64,000 nt of DNA from Silurus meridionalis. Lineage: Eukaryota > Chordata > Actinopteri > Siluriformes > Siluridae. The position numbers were made by a program, and so were the translations under genes. The notes below the pieces were generated by a model. It worked only from the letters and a program-made list of their open reading frames with translations. It was not told the origin of the DNA and made no database searches. The first letter of the stretch is position 1. Every line of letters starts with the position of its first letter. This document shows positions 30,541 to 41,964 of the stretch, piece by piece. The stretch lies in assembly GCF_014805685.1 (NCBI RefSeq), contig NC_060906.1, positions 3,726,194 to 3,790,193 on the forward strand. Reading direction: 5' to 3'.

Positions 30541-30845
30541 TGTGCATGTAAGAGATAAAACAGGACATTTGTATGTAGTTTGTGTTACTGAAAGTGAACT
30601 CTAAAAGTTTCACAGTCATTTCAGACACATTGCAGTGGTTTTAAGACACGTTTTGTGCTGCAGCTTCACACATACGTACATCAGACCCAAAGCCTCTGTG
30701 ACAAATCATCAGTGTGCAGTGAAAAGAAACAAACTTTCTCCTCAGAACATTGATGCTGAACCTAAAAGCTCTGCTTCAGTCTCACTATTAGAGAATGTGT
30801 GTTACTGAGGAGCAGGTCATGTGACTCTCAGAGAGATGATCTTAC

Positions 30846-31019
30846 CTCAGTATCTCCAGTTTACAGTGAGGATTCTCCAGTACAGCAGAGAGACACTTCA
30901 CTCCTGAGTCTCCTACTTTATTCCCAGACAGATTCAGTTCTCTCAGGTGTGAGGGGTTTGATCTCAGAGCTGAAGCGAGAGCAGCACAGCCTTCATCTGA
31001 TACTCCACAATACTCCAAC
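30846..31019 (-). CDS. LRR exon of NLRC3-like NLR (copy D)
   Basis: A 174-bp exon with intact splice sites. It reads CGVSDEGCAALASALRSN, then ELNLSGNKVGDSGV and ENPHCKLEIL. It is nearly identical to copy B. It lies first of the trio on the minus strand and is followed upstream by the intron holding the RTE-like LINE and the DIRS element. Confidence 0.85.
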
Positions 31020-31320
31020 CTGCAGATACACAATGACACACACTTCACTCTCAGTTTCTACACTTTACACATCCTGTGTGTTCTCCCTCGTTCCTGCAGT
31101 GTTGGTGTGAGAACCAGTCACAGACACTGATGGAAGTCCTCGTCTAGACAGTCATGTAGTGCGAGTTGCCCGACTACAAATGGACAGATTTCATTTGTGT
31201 AAAATAAGTTGCAGCAGATTTCTCCAGGACTTACAAAGTAAATCAAAAATATATTATTTATCAATGAAAATAAATTATTGTAAAGATGATTTCTTCTTCT
31301 TCTTCTTTCGGCTGCTCCCA

Positions 31321-32818
31321 TTAGGGGTCGCCACAGCGGATCATCCGTCTCCATACCACCCTGTCCTCTACATCTGCCTCTTTTACACCAACTACCTGCA
31401 TGTCTTCCCTCACCACATCCATGAACCTCCTTCTTGGCCTTCCTCTTTTCCTCCTACCTGGTGGCTCCATCCTCAGCATTCTTCTACCAATATAATTCAT
31501 GTCCCTCCTCTGAACATGTCCAAACCATCTCAATCTCGCCTCCCTCACCTTGTCACCAAAACATCCTACATGCGCTGTCCCTCTAATAAACTCATTTCTA
31601 ATCTTATCCATCCTCGTCACTTCCAACGAAAACCTCAACATCTTTAGCTCTGCTACCTCCAGCTCCACCTCCTGTCTTTTACTCAATGCCACTGTCTCTA
31701 AACCATACAACATCGCAGGTCTCACCACAGTCCTATAAACTTTCCCTTTCAATTTTGCAGATACCCTACTATCACAAATCACTCCTGTCACTCTTCTCCA
31801 CCCACTCCACCCTGCCTGCACTCTTTTCTTCACTTCTCTAACACACTCTCCATTACTTTGCACTGTTGAACCCAGGTACCTGAATTCCTCCACCTTCTGA
31901 AGCTCTTCTTCCTGCAACCGCACCACTCCACTGCCCTCCCTCTCATTCACACACATGTACTCTGTCTTACTCCTACTGAGTTTCATTCCCCTTCTCTCCA
32001 GTGCATATCTCCACCTCTCCAGGCTCTTCTCAACCTGCTCCCTACTCTCACAACAAATCACAATATCATCCGCAAACATCATAGTCCAGGAGACTCCTGT
32101 CTGACCTCGTCCGTCAACCTGTCCATCACCACTGCAAACAGGAAAGGGCTCAGGGCCGATCCTTGATGCAGTCCAACCTTCACTCTAAACCAGTCCGTCG
32201 TACCTACTGCACACTTCACTGCCGTCACACTGTCCTCATACATGTCCTGCACCACCCTTACATACTTCTCCGACACACCTGACTTCCTCATACAGTATCA
32301 CAACTCCTCTCTTGGCACCCTGTCGACGCCTTCTCTAAATCCACAAATACACAATGCAATTCCTTCTGTCCTTCTCTATACTTCTCCATCAACATTCTCA
32401 AAGCAAATATGGCATCTGTGGTGCTCTTCCTCGGCATGAAACCATACTGTTGCTCACAGATGGTCACCTCTTCTCTCAGCCTGGCTTCCACTACTCTTTC
32501 CCATAACTTCATGGTGTGACTGATCAACTTAATACCCCTGTAGTTACTGCAGGTCTGCACATCTCCTTTATGCTTAAAGATCGGTACCAGCACACTCTTT
32601 CTCCATTCCTCAGGCATCTTCTCACCTTCCAAAATCCTGTTAAACAATCTGGTCAAAAACTCCACTGCCATCTCTCCTAAACATCTCCACGCTTCCACCG
32701 GTATGTCATCTGGTCCAACCGACTTTCCACTCTTCATCCTCTTAATCACTGCTCTCACTTCCCCCTTACTAATCCTATCTACATCCTGCTTCACCAACTC
32801 CACATCATCCAACCTCAA
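31321..32818 (-). pseudogene. RTE-like LINE reverse transcriptase part
   Basis: Three successive minus-strand frames. 32818-32288 carries KRMKSGKSVGPDDIPVEAWR and FVDLEKA. 32291-32079 carries HQGSALSPFLFAVVMDRLTDEV. 32082-31321 starts at the catalytic FADD (MMFADDIVI) and ends with LRWFGHVQRRD, GRRMLRMEPPGRRKRGRPRRR and WRRMIRCGDP. The joins near 32325 and 32085 look like single-base losses, and one TGG has become TGA near 32300. The element is dead in its present form. Confidence 0.85.
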
Positions 32819-34384
32819 ATCAAATCAAATCAAATCAAATCAAATTTTATTTGTCACAAACACATACATACAGGGTACGACATGCAGTGAAATGCTTTTG
32901 ACGACGGTCCGGCATGAGGGAATAAAAATAGGGTAAGAAAGGAGAATAAAAAATATAAATATAATAACAAAATTTAAAGAAAAATATAATAAGAAAAGAA
33001 GGCAGATAAATAAGATGTAGAGATATATAAATATATATGTATATATACGTACATATACATATATATATATATATACACATATATACACATACATATCCAT
33101 ATATATACACATACACTGAAAATGTACACAGAAAATGTTTATGGCAGTGTGCAGTTAGCCAGTAAACAACAGTAAACAAGTTATGATTGTCCATGAGTGT
33201 CCGTGTGCAGTAAGGTGTGGTGTAAAGTGTCCGTGTGCAGTGAGGTGTGGTGTAAAGTGTCCTTGTGCGGGATGGTGTGGTATAAGAAAAGAGAATATAA
33301 AAAAATATGAAATAAATATGAAAAAGAAAATATGAAAAAGAGATGGAATGTAAAGTGCACTGTGCTGTGCAAGTCCAGTGTATAATGTGCCGTAGCACGA
33401 AAAGTGTGATTGTGCAGGGAAAAAAAAAATGGTGATGATGGAGAGAGTGGGCCAGTTTTTAGATCCTGGGTGTTTCCTGGTTTAAACTCCGAATGGCCTG
33501 CGGGAAGAAGCTCCTCCTCATTCTCTCTGTGTTCGCCTTCAGGGAGCGGAAGCGTTTCCCCGAACGCAACAGAGAAAAGAGTCCATTGTTGGGATGGCTG
33601 AGGTCCTTCACAATTTTCCTGGCTCTGGTCCTGCACCGTGTGCTGTAGATGTCCTGCAGGTCAGGGAGCTCGGTGTGGATGGTACGTTCGGCTGAACGCA
33701 CCACCCTCTGGAGGGCTCGTCTGTCCTGCATGGTGCTGTTCCCGAACCAGGAAGTGATGCTACCCGTCAGAACGCTCTCGATGGTGCAGGTGTAAAAAGT
33801 CTTAAGCACCTGAGAGGGTAGTTTAAAGTCCCTTAAGCGTCTCAGATGGTACAGACGCTGCCGGGCCTTCTTCACCAGGGTGTTGATGTGACAGGACCAA
33901 GACAGGTCCTGTGTGATGTGAACACCCAGGTACCGGAAACTGTCCACTCTTTCCACTGAAGTCCGCAGATGTTTAGCGGTTGGTATGACCGCTCCTGCTT
34001 CGTGCTGAAGTCCACGATCAACTCCTTAGTCTTGCTGACGTTCAGGAGAAGGTTGTTCTCCTGGCACCATTTTTCCAGGTTTTTAACTTCCTGTAGGTAG
34101 GCCGTCTCGTCGTTGTTGGAGATCAGGCCCACCACAACGGTGTCGTCAGCAAACTTGATGATGGTTGTGGAGTTGGAAGTGGCCACACAGTCATGTGTGT
34201 ACAGTGAGTACAGCAGGGGGCTCAGAACACAACCCTGGGGAGCTCCAGTGCTGAGGGTGAGGGTGGATGAGGTGTGTTTTCCCACCCGTACAGCTTGTGG
34301 TCTGTCCGTCAGAAAGTTCGAGATCCATTGACACAGCGGCAGGGAATTATGGTGTTGAACGCTGAACTGTAGTCCACGAACAAC
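32819..34384 (-). mobile_element. 5'-truncated L2/Rex1-like LINE nested in the RTE-like LINE
   Basis: The 3' end has the (AAATC)n tail at 32819-32850. It starts at [11 protein letters not shown] of the reverse transcriptase, so it is 5' truncated. GGTTG occurs at both junctions, a possible 5-bp target duplication. The host LINE frame is interrupted after a glutamate/arginine-rich stretch ([10 protein letters not shown]) and resumes with LDDVELV. Confidence 0.8.
33459..34331 (-). pseudogene. LINE reverse transcriptase fragment (L2/Rex1-like)
   Basis: Two minus-strand frames: 34285-33872 with [22 protein letters not shown] and [16 protein letters not shown], and 33956-33459 with [17 protein letters not shown] and SITSWFGNSTMQDRRAL. 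A frameshift near 33950 separates them. The related copies at 128, 11438 and 24251 show this family is dispersed through the window. Confidence 0.85.
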
Positions 34385-36006
34385 CTTCTCTCTCTCTGAT
34401 TTTCCTCATTCATCAGCTGCTCAAAATACTCCCTCCACCTTCTCAACACACTCTCCTCACTAGTCAACACATTTCCCTCTCCATCCTTTACTGCTCTAAC
34501 TTGCAGTACATCCTTTCCAGCTCGGTCCCCCTGCCTGGCCAATCGATACAAATACTTTTCTCCTTCCTTAGTGTCCAACCTCTCATACAGCTCCTCATAT
34601 GCCTTTTCCTTGGCTTTCGCCACATCCCTCTTAACCTGCTGCCGCATCTCCTTGTACTTCTGCCTACTTTTCTCATCACTCTGTCTATCCCACTTCTGTT
34701 TTGCCAACCTCTTTCTCCTTATGCTCTCCTGCACTTCCTCATTCCACCACCACCACGTCTCCTTGTCTTCCTTTCTATTTCCAGATGTCACACCAAGTAC
34801 TTTTCTAGCTGCCTCCCTCATCACTCCTGCAGTAGTTGCCCAATCATCCAACACCTCCTTAACACCACTGAGCCCCTGTCTGACCTCTTCCCTGAACCTC
34901 ACACTACACTCTTCCTCCTTCAGTTTCCACCATCTTATTCTTCTTTCAGTCCTTACTCTCCTCCTCTTCATCTTCGCCTCCAAAACCATCCTACAGACCA
35001 CCATCCTATGCTGTCTTGCTACACTGTCCCCTGCCAACACCTTACAGTCGCCAATCTCCTTCAGGTTGCATCTCCTGCATAGCACATAGTCCACCTGTGT
35101 GCACCTTCCTCCACTCTTATACGTCACCCTATGATCCTCCTTCTTCTTAAAATAAGTGTTCACCACTGCCATTTCCATCCTTTTAGCAAAATCTACCACC
35201 ATCTGCCCTTCCACATTCCTCTCCTTAAAACCATACCTACCCATCACCTCCTCATCACCTCTGTTCCCTTCACCTACATGCCCATTAAAGTCCGCCCCAA
35301 TCACTAACCGTTCTTTCCTAGGTACACCATCTACCACTTCATCTAATTCACTCCAGAATCTTTCCTTCTCCTCCATCTCACAGCCAACTTGTGGAGCATA
35401 GGCACTGATGACATTTATCATCATCCTTCAACTTCCACCTTCACGATCATCACCCTATCAGAAACTCTCTTCACCTCAACTACACTCTTACTGTACTCTT
35501 CCTTCAGAATCACCCCTACACCATTTCTCTTTCCATCCACACCATGATAAAACAGTTTTAACCCACCTCCAATGTTCCTGGCCTTACTCCCTTTCCACTT
35601 GGTCTCCTGAACACACAACATATCTACCTTTCTCCTCTCCATCATATCAGCTACCTCCCTCCCTTTACCCGTCATAGTACCAACATTTAAAGTACCAACC
35701 CGAACCTCCACTCTCCTACACTGCTCCTTTCCCTGCTGTCTCTGTAGACGTCTTCCACCTCTCCTTCTCCTTCTTCGGCCAACAGTAGCCCAATTTCCAC
35801 CGGTACCCTGTCGGCTAACGATACCTGTGGCGGTCGTTGTTAACCCGGGCCTCGACCGATCCGGTATGAAATTCTCATTTGTGATCCGCATATTTGATTT
35901 GGCACGTGTTTTACGCTGGATGCCCTTCCTAATGCAACCCTCCCCATTTACCCGGGCTTGGGACCGCACTAAGAATGCACTGGCTTGTGCCTCCCTAATG
36001 GCTGGG
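34385..36006 (-). pseudogene. RTE-like LINE endonuclease part
   Basis: The frame 36050-35421 (element part from 36006) holds a basic arginine-rich stretch and the start of an APE endonuclease (VRVGTLNVGTMTGKGRE, DMLCVQETKWKG). A one-base loss near 35423 shifts into the frame 35424-34309, which continues with ISAYAPQVGCEMEEKE, RLVIGADFNGHVGEG and QVDYVLCRR, then a charged linker before the nested LINE. The Met at 36050 lies outside the element and is not the true start. Confidence 0.85.
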
Positions 36007-36024
36007 TTATTGTAAAGATGATTT

Positions 36025-36577
36025 AATAGAGATAAATATTTGAACTGCACTTTGATTCATCTCAGACTGCTGACACAAGAAAACGGCAGTAAATGAACAG
36101 TAGGTGGCAGTGTAAGGTGTATTTCAGCTCATTTTCACAGCAGGGGATTAGAAGTAGAGCAGCACTAATGACCAAATGAATGTGGAGGAAAAAAAACAGA
36201 AGTAAATGTGGGATTTTTAACTCTTAGAAGATCTTAAACATTTGCAGTTCAATAAAGAAGTTGTAAAAGAACATGAGATGAATCACAATATAATATTAAA
36301 CCTGACCAATGATTATTGCTGTGATTGAGATTTCTGTCATTACGTGTACAAGAGGTGTAAAGGTATTGCTGCTTTCTATTCAAAGTCATGAATCAGGTTC
36401 TTTCTCTCTGTTTAACTGGAGTTTTATTCACACATGGATCTAATTCTCAGTGCATTAATGATTAGTGGAAGTGAGAAGTTTCATTACTGATAGATTTGTT
36501 CTGGATGTTGTACTGCTACAGCGAATTTCACCTAAAAAACAACACTGTATACAACAATTCACTGCAGCTTTTAGTGA
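36025..36577. other. Remaining NLR intron sequence
   Basis: Unique AT-rich sequence between the RTE-like LINE and the DIRS element. No coding features. Confidence 0.5.
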
Positions 36578-36720
36578 GTTCTTTTTCTAACTTCGCTCGG
36601 TGTTTCACTATGGGAATCGCTTTGGGCGTGACCAACTACGGAAGCTCTAATGACACCACGTCTGTCTTGACAGACAGGTCAACCTGAGATCAGGCTCCGC
36701 CCCACCTTTATCCCTCAGGT
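36578..36720 (+). repeat. DIRS 5' inverted terminal repeat
   Basis: From gttctttttctaacttcgct through the gtgtttcactatgggaatcg block to the ggctccgcccc block. It pairs with 41965-42078. Confidence 0.85.
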
Positions 36721-37053
36721 CGACCCCTCCTAACATCATTCGCGCTTTCTTCCCGTGAGGGACTACACTTAGCTCTCTCAGCACTTCCAGTTCTCGGCTG
36801 GTTTCGCTTAACTGTTCATCGTGCGGGCCGTCATTGGATTCCGCCACCGAACGCGAGGTCAGTCGTACGGAATCGTGCTGAGCGACATCACGGAATAGCA
36901 TCCGCGTCGAGGCGAGCTATTCCTATTCCAACCTGCTGTGTATTAAGTTACACGGTAGGGACGTAGTAGCGTCAAGCTATTGCAGGCTTAGTGCGTCAAG
37001 GCGAAGCCTTCAGAGGGCTAACTACCCTGCGAACATCGGTGGACTAACGTGTT

Positions 37054-38404
37054 GTGACGAGTCTAATATTAACCCCATACTCAGCCATGTCTACGATCAT
37101 CCCCCCCACCAAAGGGAATGAGTCAAAGATCAGGGAGGTTGTATCCCGCCCGTGTCCATCATCATGTGGAGCGACCATCTCGGGCAGGGACCCTCACCCG
37201 ATGTGCATCACGTGCATGGGCCTGAAGCACGCTCAAACGTCGCTTGAGGACCCTCAAGCATGCGCTCACTGTGCGTCGCTGCCGGTGAAACATCTGGAGA
37301 GACCGCTGAGAGTAGCGGTGGCTAACCAACAGGACACGTGCCTGTCCGGCGCCGCCGCGAGGTCTACGATCGTCGAACATCAGCCGCGAGCTTTCACGAG
37401 CTGGGCGGACCTGATGGAGGCCGAATCGCTGGTCATGCCGCCTCTGTTTGATAACCTCCTCGCGGAGGATGAGGAGCGACCGTGCAACGAGGACGCAGAC
37501 GCGAACTCAGACCTCCTCGACTTGGATATGGAGGACGAGGATGAGTGGTCTCTTCCCGGCCGTGGAGGGAGCTGTGAGAGACCTTTACGACGGGAAAAGG
37601 CTGCTGCCTGCTCAACCCGCCGCTAGACAGCTTGCATGAAGGAAATGCTTCCCGCAAAAGGGTGCTCCAAGCTGGAGATTCAAGGGATGGAGGAGCTGGG
37701 GTTGGCCGGACCCCCAGCCGTGGAACCTTCAGTGGCTTATCACCTCCATCCGAATCGGCGTTCCATATCTGCCTCCTCTCAAATTGCGCTCCCTGGGAAA
37801 ATCGAGAGATTGACGGCGTCCATCCATCAGAGGGTGTACAAATACGCAGCGCAGTCAGTGTGCTTGTTAAACGCGGTGACTTTGCTGTCCGCATACCAGG
37901 CGTAGATTTTAGAGGAGATGGGACGACAGCTCGACACGGGAGTACCGACTTTGGGACGAGATCTGTGTGGTGAACGACCTAATTCTCTGCTCTTCACGAG
38001 GCGCAGTTCAGGGCTGCGGCCACATGATGGGTTTGGCTGTGTCAGGTGAGAGAGCGTTGTGGCTCAACCTGTCAGGCTTGGGTGACACACAGAAAGTGGA
38101 CGTCATGGATGCTGCCTACGACCCCGCTAAAGGTCTGTTCGGTCCTCCTCTGGAGAAGATGAGAGAAACCAGCACTCTCAGGAAACAGGAGGACGAAGCA
38201 TTCAACCTCTGTTTGCCTCGTAAGCTGTCTCAGAGCACGCCCCTTCAGCCAGCGCGACGGGGTTTTGCCGCAGCCGCAGCTGCGAGTGGAAGACCGATAA
38301 ACGCTAGGAGCTCAAGATCGACTCTCGGCGGACAGCAAGCTGGTCAACGTCCAAGATCGGATGGATCGGGACCGTGGGAAAGCATTCATTTGCGCGGCGG
38401 CTAA
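37054..38404 (+). pseudogene. DIRS gag-like ORF, frame-broken
   Basis: The first frame (37054-37626) has a cysteine-rich stretch (CPSSCGA, HPMCITCMGLKHA, ACAHC) and an acidic region (DLDMEDEDEW). Near 37555 the frame appears to shift, and the likely continuation runs through 37636-37905 (IERLTASIHQRVYKYAAQ) and 37967-38404 (LWLNLSGLGDTQKVDVMDAAYDP). So at least two frameshifts or stops break it. The role in the element is presumed nucleic-acid binding and particle assembly. Confidence 0.75.
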
Positions 38405-40751
38405 AACCGTCCGCCCCACCCCGAGGAGCGGAAGAAGAAGCGTGCGACCTGACACGCGAATGGTCTCCTATCCTCCTTTCTCCGCTGGTGAAGAAAAGGA
38501 GAAGGGAACGCAGCCCAGTTCTAAGTTCCGTAAGGGCTTCCTCTCTAGTTTTTCTTCGAGTTCGAGGCTTAAGGGAAAATGTTCAGTGTCACCAAGCACT
38601 CCCGACATTTGTTCTCTCGCACGTCAGTTCAGACGATTGCGCAATAAAGATTACATCATCGCATCCAAGCCACGGGCTGAGGGCGATGTGTTCGACAATA
38701 CAAAACACAATAAATGTGGCACTTTCGCATCCAGGCGATCAGCCGAGGGCGATAGTGTGTGAAAATCCAGAGATTCACCCCCCCAGTTTTACCACTGGAG
38801 GGCACGCTCGCTCTGTCAGCGAAGCCCTGCGCGGCGACGGTTGTGACGTCATCAATGCGCGACCAGAGTTGTGTGCGCGCAGGTTCCCTTTCTGCGCACC
38901 TCGTCAATTGGCGCGCATGGGCGGTTCCTTTGTGGGTTTTAAACACGGTTTCACGGGGATACAGGCTTCAATTCGCAATGAAACCACCCAGATTCAACGG
39001 TGTGTTGATCTCGGTGGCCGAAGGGGAGTCGGCCTAATGACCGAGATCGACTCTCTTTTGAGCAAAAGGGCAATCATAGTTGTTCCGGAGGCGGAAAGCC
39101 GTCAGGGTTTTTACTCCCGGTACTTTGTGATCCCGAAGAGAGGGAGCGCATCTTTCTGTCCGATCTTGGGTTTGCGTGTGTTAAACAAACACCTAAGAAA
39201 ATATTTATTCAGAATGTTGACACACAAAGCACTCTGTCGGTCGATCCGTCCAAACGATTGGTTTGTGACGATCGATCTGTCAGACGCGTATTTTCACATA
39301 GACGTTTACCCGTCACGCAGAAAATATTTGAGGTTTGCGCACAGAAGCACTGCCTACGAGTTTCAAACCATTCCGTTCGGACTGTCTCTCGCTCCGAGAA
39401 CTTTCAGCAAGTGTGTGGAGGCGGCTCTTTTGCCGTTGAGAAACAGCGGGATTCGGATTTTGTCTTATATAGACGATTAACTGATATGCTCCTCGTCAAG
39501 AGAGCAAGCGGTCAGAGATGCGGAGAGCGTAGTCACTCATCTCTGCAGCTTGGGTTTCAAAATAAACAGGGAAAAGAGCCGCTTGTGTCCCGCGCAGTGC
39601 CAGAATATCTGGGACTCAGTATAAATTCCCTCTCTGATCGAGTCACGCTGACAGAGAGAAGAATCGCATCTCTCATTCAGTGTCGCTCCCGTTTTCGGGC
39701 TGGGTCTATGGTCCCGTTCCGAGTGTGCCTACAAATGCTGGGTTTAATGGCCTCAGTGATTTCTGTGGTGCGTCTGGGACTTCTCATGATGAGAGATTTT
39801 CAGAGATGGGTCGCGTGGTTGCGCTTATGTCCCCGACGTCATCTCAATCGGCCGGTCAAAATAACACATTCGTGCGTCTTAGCGCTCCGCCAATGGGGAT
39901 GCCCCGCGACTCTTCGCTCGGGGATTCCCTTGGGGGCGGTGTCGTCGCGAGTTACTATGGCGACGGACGCGTCTTTGAAGGGCTGGGGTGCGACCCTTAT
40001 GGGCAGAGCTGTGAACGGCGTGTGGCCACCACAGCTGATCCTGAGACATATAAACTATTCGGAGTTGTTGGCAGTATTTCTGGCACTAAAACACTTTCTG
40101 CCTTTCATAAAGGACCGACATGTGTAGGTGAAAACAGACAATTCCACAGTGGTCGCGTACATCAACCGGCAGGGAGGTGTGCGCTCCCTCCAGCTGCATC
40201 AGTTGGCGAGGAAACTGATAATGTGGTGCGACACAAGGTTTTTGTCCATCAGGGCGACTCATGTTCCAGGCATATGGAACAGAGGTGCAGATCTATTGTC
40301 CAGGGGAAACCCTCTGTACGGGGAATGGAAACTGCACACTCAGGTGGTGGAGCAGATATGGCAGAGATACGGCCGGGCTGCCGTAGATCTCTACGCCTCG
40401 CGAGAAAACGCTCAGTGTCCTCTGTTCTTTTCTCTAAGGGACGAAGATGCACCGTTGGGTGTGGATGCGTTAGCCCACCCATGGCCAAATGTTCTTCTCT
40501 ACGCGTTCCCTCCACTGAGCTTGATTTCCCCCACCCTGGCAAGGGTCAGAGAACTCAGCTTGTCACTGATTCTGATAGCTCCACGTTGGGCTTCCAGGCA
40601 CTGGATCGCAGAAATAGTTCAGCTACTGTCGGATCAGCCTTGGCCACTCCCTCCACGGAGGGACCTTCTGTCCCAGGCGGGCGGGGAGATTTATCATCCG
40701 CACCCGGACAGAATTGCTCTCTGGGCCTGGCCCGTGAGAGGTGGAACTTGA
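38374..40751 (+). pseudogene. DIRS reverse transcriptase/RNase H, broken
   Basis: The frame 38374-39480 contains LLSKRAIIVVPEAESRQGF, YFVIPKRG, FVTIDLSDAYFHI and the catalytic YIDD. The next codon is TAA (39478-39480), where relatives I know have tryptophan. A further shift near 39595 leads to the frame 39258-40127 (EYLGLSINS, then RNase H TDASLKGWGA and NYSELLAVFLALKHF). This is stopped by TAG at 40125-40127 and continues to 40751 in the same frame (VKTDNSTVVAYINRQGG, THVPGIWNRGADLLSR). After that comes a PWPNVLLYAFPPLSL region typical of the domain before the recombinase. Two stops and one frameshift make it inactive. Confidence 0.85.
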
Positions 40752-41773
40752 GTGTGGCTGGTTTGCCCCAATCGGTTATACACACTATCCAGAGTGCCAG
40801 GGCCTCGTCTACTCGCACGCTTTATGACAATAAATGGCGAGTTTTTGAGGAGTGGTGTGGCCGCGGTCACATTGTCTCTTTCCAGTGTTCTGTGGGAGAC
40901 ATTTTGTGTTTTCTCCAGGATTTGCTGGATAAAGGGAAAGCTTTTTCTACTTTGAAAGTGTATCTGGCGGCTATTTCTGCATGTCACATCGGGTTTAATA
41001 ACGAACCTGCGGGTCGGCACCCTTTGATTAGCCGGTTTATGAAAGGTGCACGCCGTATAAGGCCGGTGTCTCGGCGGTTAGTGCCTCAGTGGGACCTGTC
41101 CTTGGTTTTGGAAGCCCTTTCTCATCACCCCTTCGAGCCGGTGGATGGCGTAGGGCTGAAATTTCTTTCTCTTAAGACGGTGCTGCTTGTGGCTCTAGTG
41201 ACTGCTAAGTGTGTGAGTGAGCTGCAAGCCCTGTCTGTCAGTCCATCCTGTCTACAGTTCGCCCCTGGGCTCACGAAGGTTTCCTTTCGCCATAACCCGG
41301 CGTTCGTGCCTAAGGTGGTGGATTCTTCTTATAGATGTCCTGTTACGGAACTTTCGGCTTTTCACCCACCTCAGGAGGAGGATGGCTTGAGTTCCTTGTG
41401 CCCGGTGCGGGCCCTCCATACGTATGTCAAGAGAACAGCGGGTTTCAGAAAATCGGACCAGCTGTTTGTGTCTTGGGCTACCCCTCACAAAGGGAAGCCG
41501 TTGTCGAGTCAGCGGCTGTCCCGCTGGATTGTGGAGGCTATATCTATAGCGTATGAATGCTGTGGTTCTCAGGCTCCCACGGGTCTGAGGGCCCACTCTA
41601 CTAGAGGGATGGTGACATCATGGGCCCTGCTTAAGGGTGTCTCTGTTCAGGATATTTGTGCGGCAGCTGGCTGGGCCACGCCGCACACCTTTGTGCGGTT
41701 TTATAGACTAGATGTGTCTGAGTCATCCTTGGCACATGCAGTGCTGAGTGCCAGGCGTTCTGAGCCTATGTGA
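39680..41773 (+). CDS. DIRS tyrosine recombinase, open but catalytic Arg lost
   Basis: A 697-codon open frame overlapping the RNase H frame. The recombinase itself starts near 40750 (SVIHTIQSARASSTRTLYDNK), so the upstream part is probably just open overlap. Core motifs: TAKCVSELQAL, where the usual catalytic arginine is replaced by cysteine at codon 511 (TGT at 41210-41212, one C-to-T step from CGT). HSTRG gives the H-x-x-R box and FVRFYRLD the active-site tyrosine. The enzyme would join circular element DNA to the target. The missing arginine suggests it is inactive despite the open frame. Confidence 0.85.
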   Translation: MSLPFSGWVYGPVPSVPTNAGFNGLSDFCGASGTSHDERFSEMGRVVALMSPTSSQSAGQNNTFVRLSAPPMGMPRDSSLGDSLGGGVVASYYGDGRVFEGLGCDPYGQSCERRVATTADPETYKLFGVVGSISGTKTLSAFHKGPTCVGENRQFHSGRVHQPAGRCALPPAASVGEETDNVVRHKVFVHQGDSCSRHMEQRCRSIVQGKPSVRGMETAHSGGGADMAEIRPGCRRSLRLARKRSVSSVLFSKGRRCTVGCGCVSPPMAKCSSLRVPSTELDFPHPGKGQRTQLVTDSDSSTLGFQALDRRNSSATVGSALATPSTEGPSVPGGRGDLSSAPGQNCSLGLARERWNLSVAGLPQSVIHTIQSARASSTRTLYDNKWRVFEEWCGRGHIVSFQCSVGDILCFLQDLLDKGKAFSTLKVYLAAISACHIGFNNEPAGRHPLISRFMKGARRIRPVSRRLVPQWDLSLVLEALSHHPFEPVDGVGLKFLSLKTVLLVALVTAKCVSELQALSVSPSCLQFAPGLTKVSFRHNPAFVPKVVDSSYRCPVTELSAFHPPQEEDGLSSLCPVRALHTYVKRTAGFRKSDQLFVSWATPHKGKPLSSQRLSRWIVEAISIAYECCGSQAPTGLRAHSTRGMVTSWALLKGVSVQDICAAAGWATPHTFVRFYRLDVSESSLAHAVLSARRSEPM

Positions 41774-41808
41774 TTGACCTGTGCAATCCGGGAGCAGTCT
41801 ATATCTCC

Positions 41809-41898
41809 CATAGTGAAACACAGAGCAAAGTTAGAAAAAGAACGATGGGTTACTTAACGTAATCCCGGGTTGTTTGATAACAGAGTGAGGTGTTTCAC
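41809..41898 (+). repeat. DIRS internal complementary region
   Basis: 41809-41843 is the inverse of the element's 5' end and 41844-41898 the inverse of its 3' end (42064-42120). This is thought to template completion of the ends on a circular intermediate. Confidence 0.85.
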
Positions 41899-41964
41899 CA
41901 GCACTTCCCTCCTTGCACGGGGACGGGAAGAAATCTCGCTGCAATGATGTTAGGAGGGGTCAAT

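Larger units (their letters stand above)
31293..36006 (-). mobile_element. RTE-like LINE with 18-bp target duplication
   Basis: Flanked by perfect direct repeats ttattgtaaagatgattt at 31275-31292 and 36007-36024. The 3' end on the minus strand is a (GAA)n tail. Without the nested LINE (32819-34384) it is about 3.1 kb. The protein carries endonuclease and reverse transcriptase and ends with a LRWFGHVQRRD motif. The long perfect duplication and few frame breaks suggest a fairly recent insertion. The RTE label rests on general likeness. Confidence 0.85.

Noticed and set aside
31159..31738. Plus-strand proline/serine-rich frames opposite the RTE-like LINE
   Set aside because: They are the reverse of the LINE coding strand (also 34501-35677) and show no independent motif.
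32840..33398. Minus-strand frames rich in tyrosine and isoleucine
   Set aside because: Low-complexity TA-rich DNA in the LINE 3' UTR.
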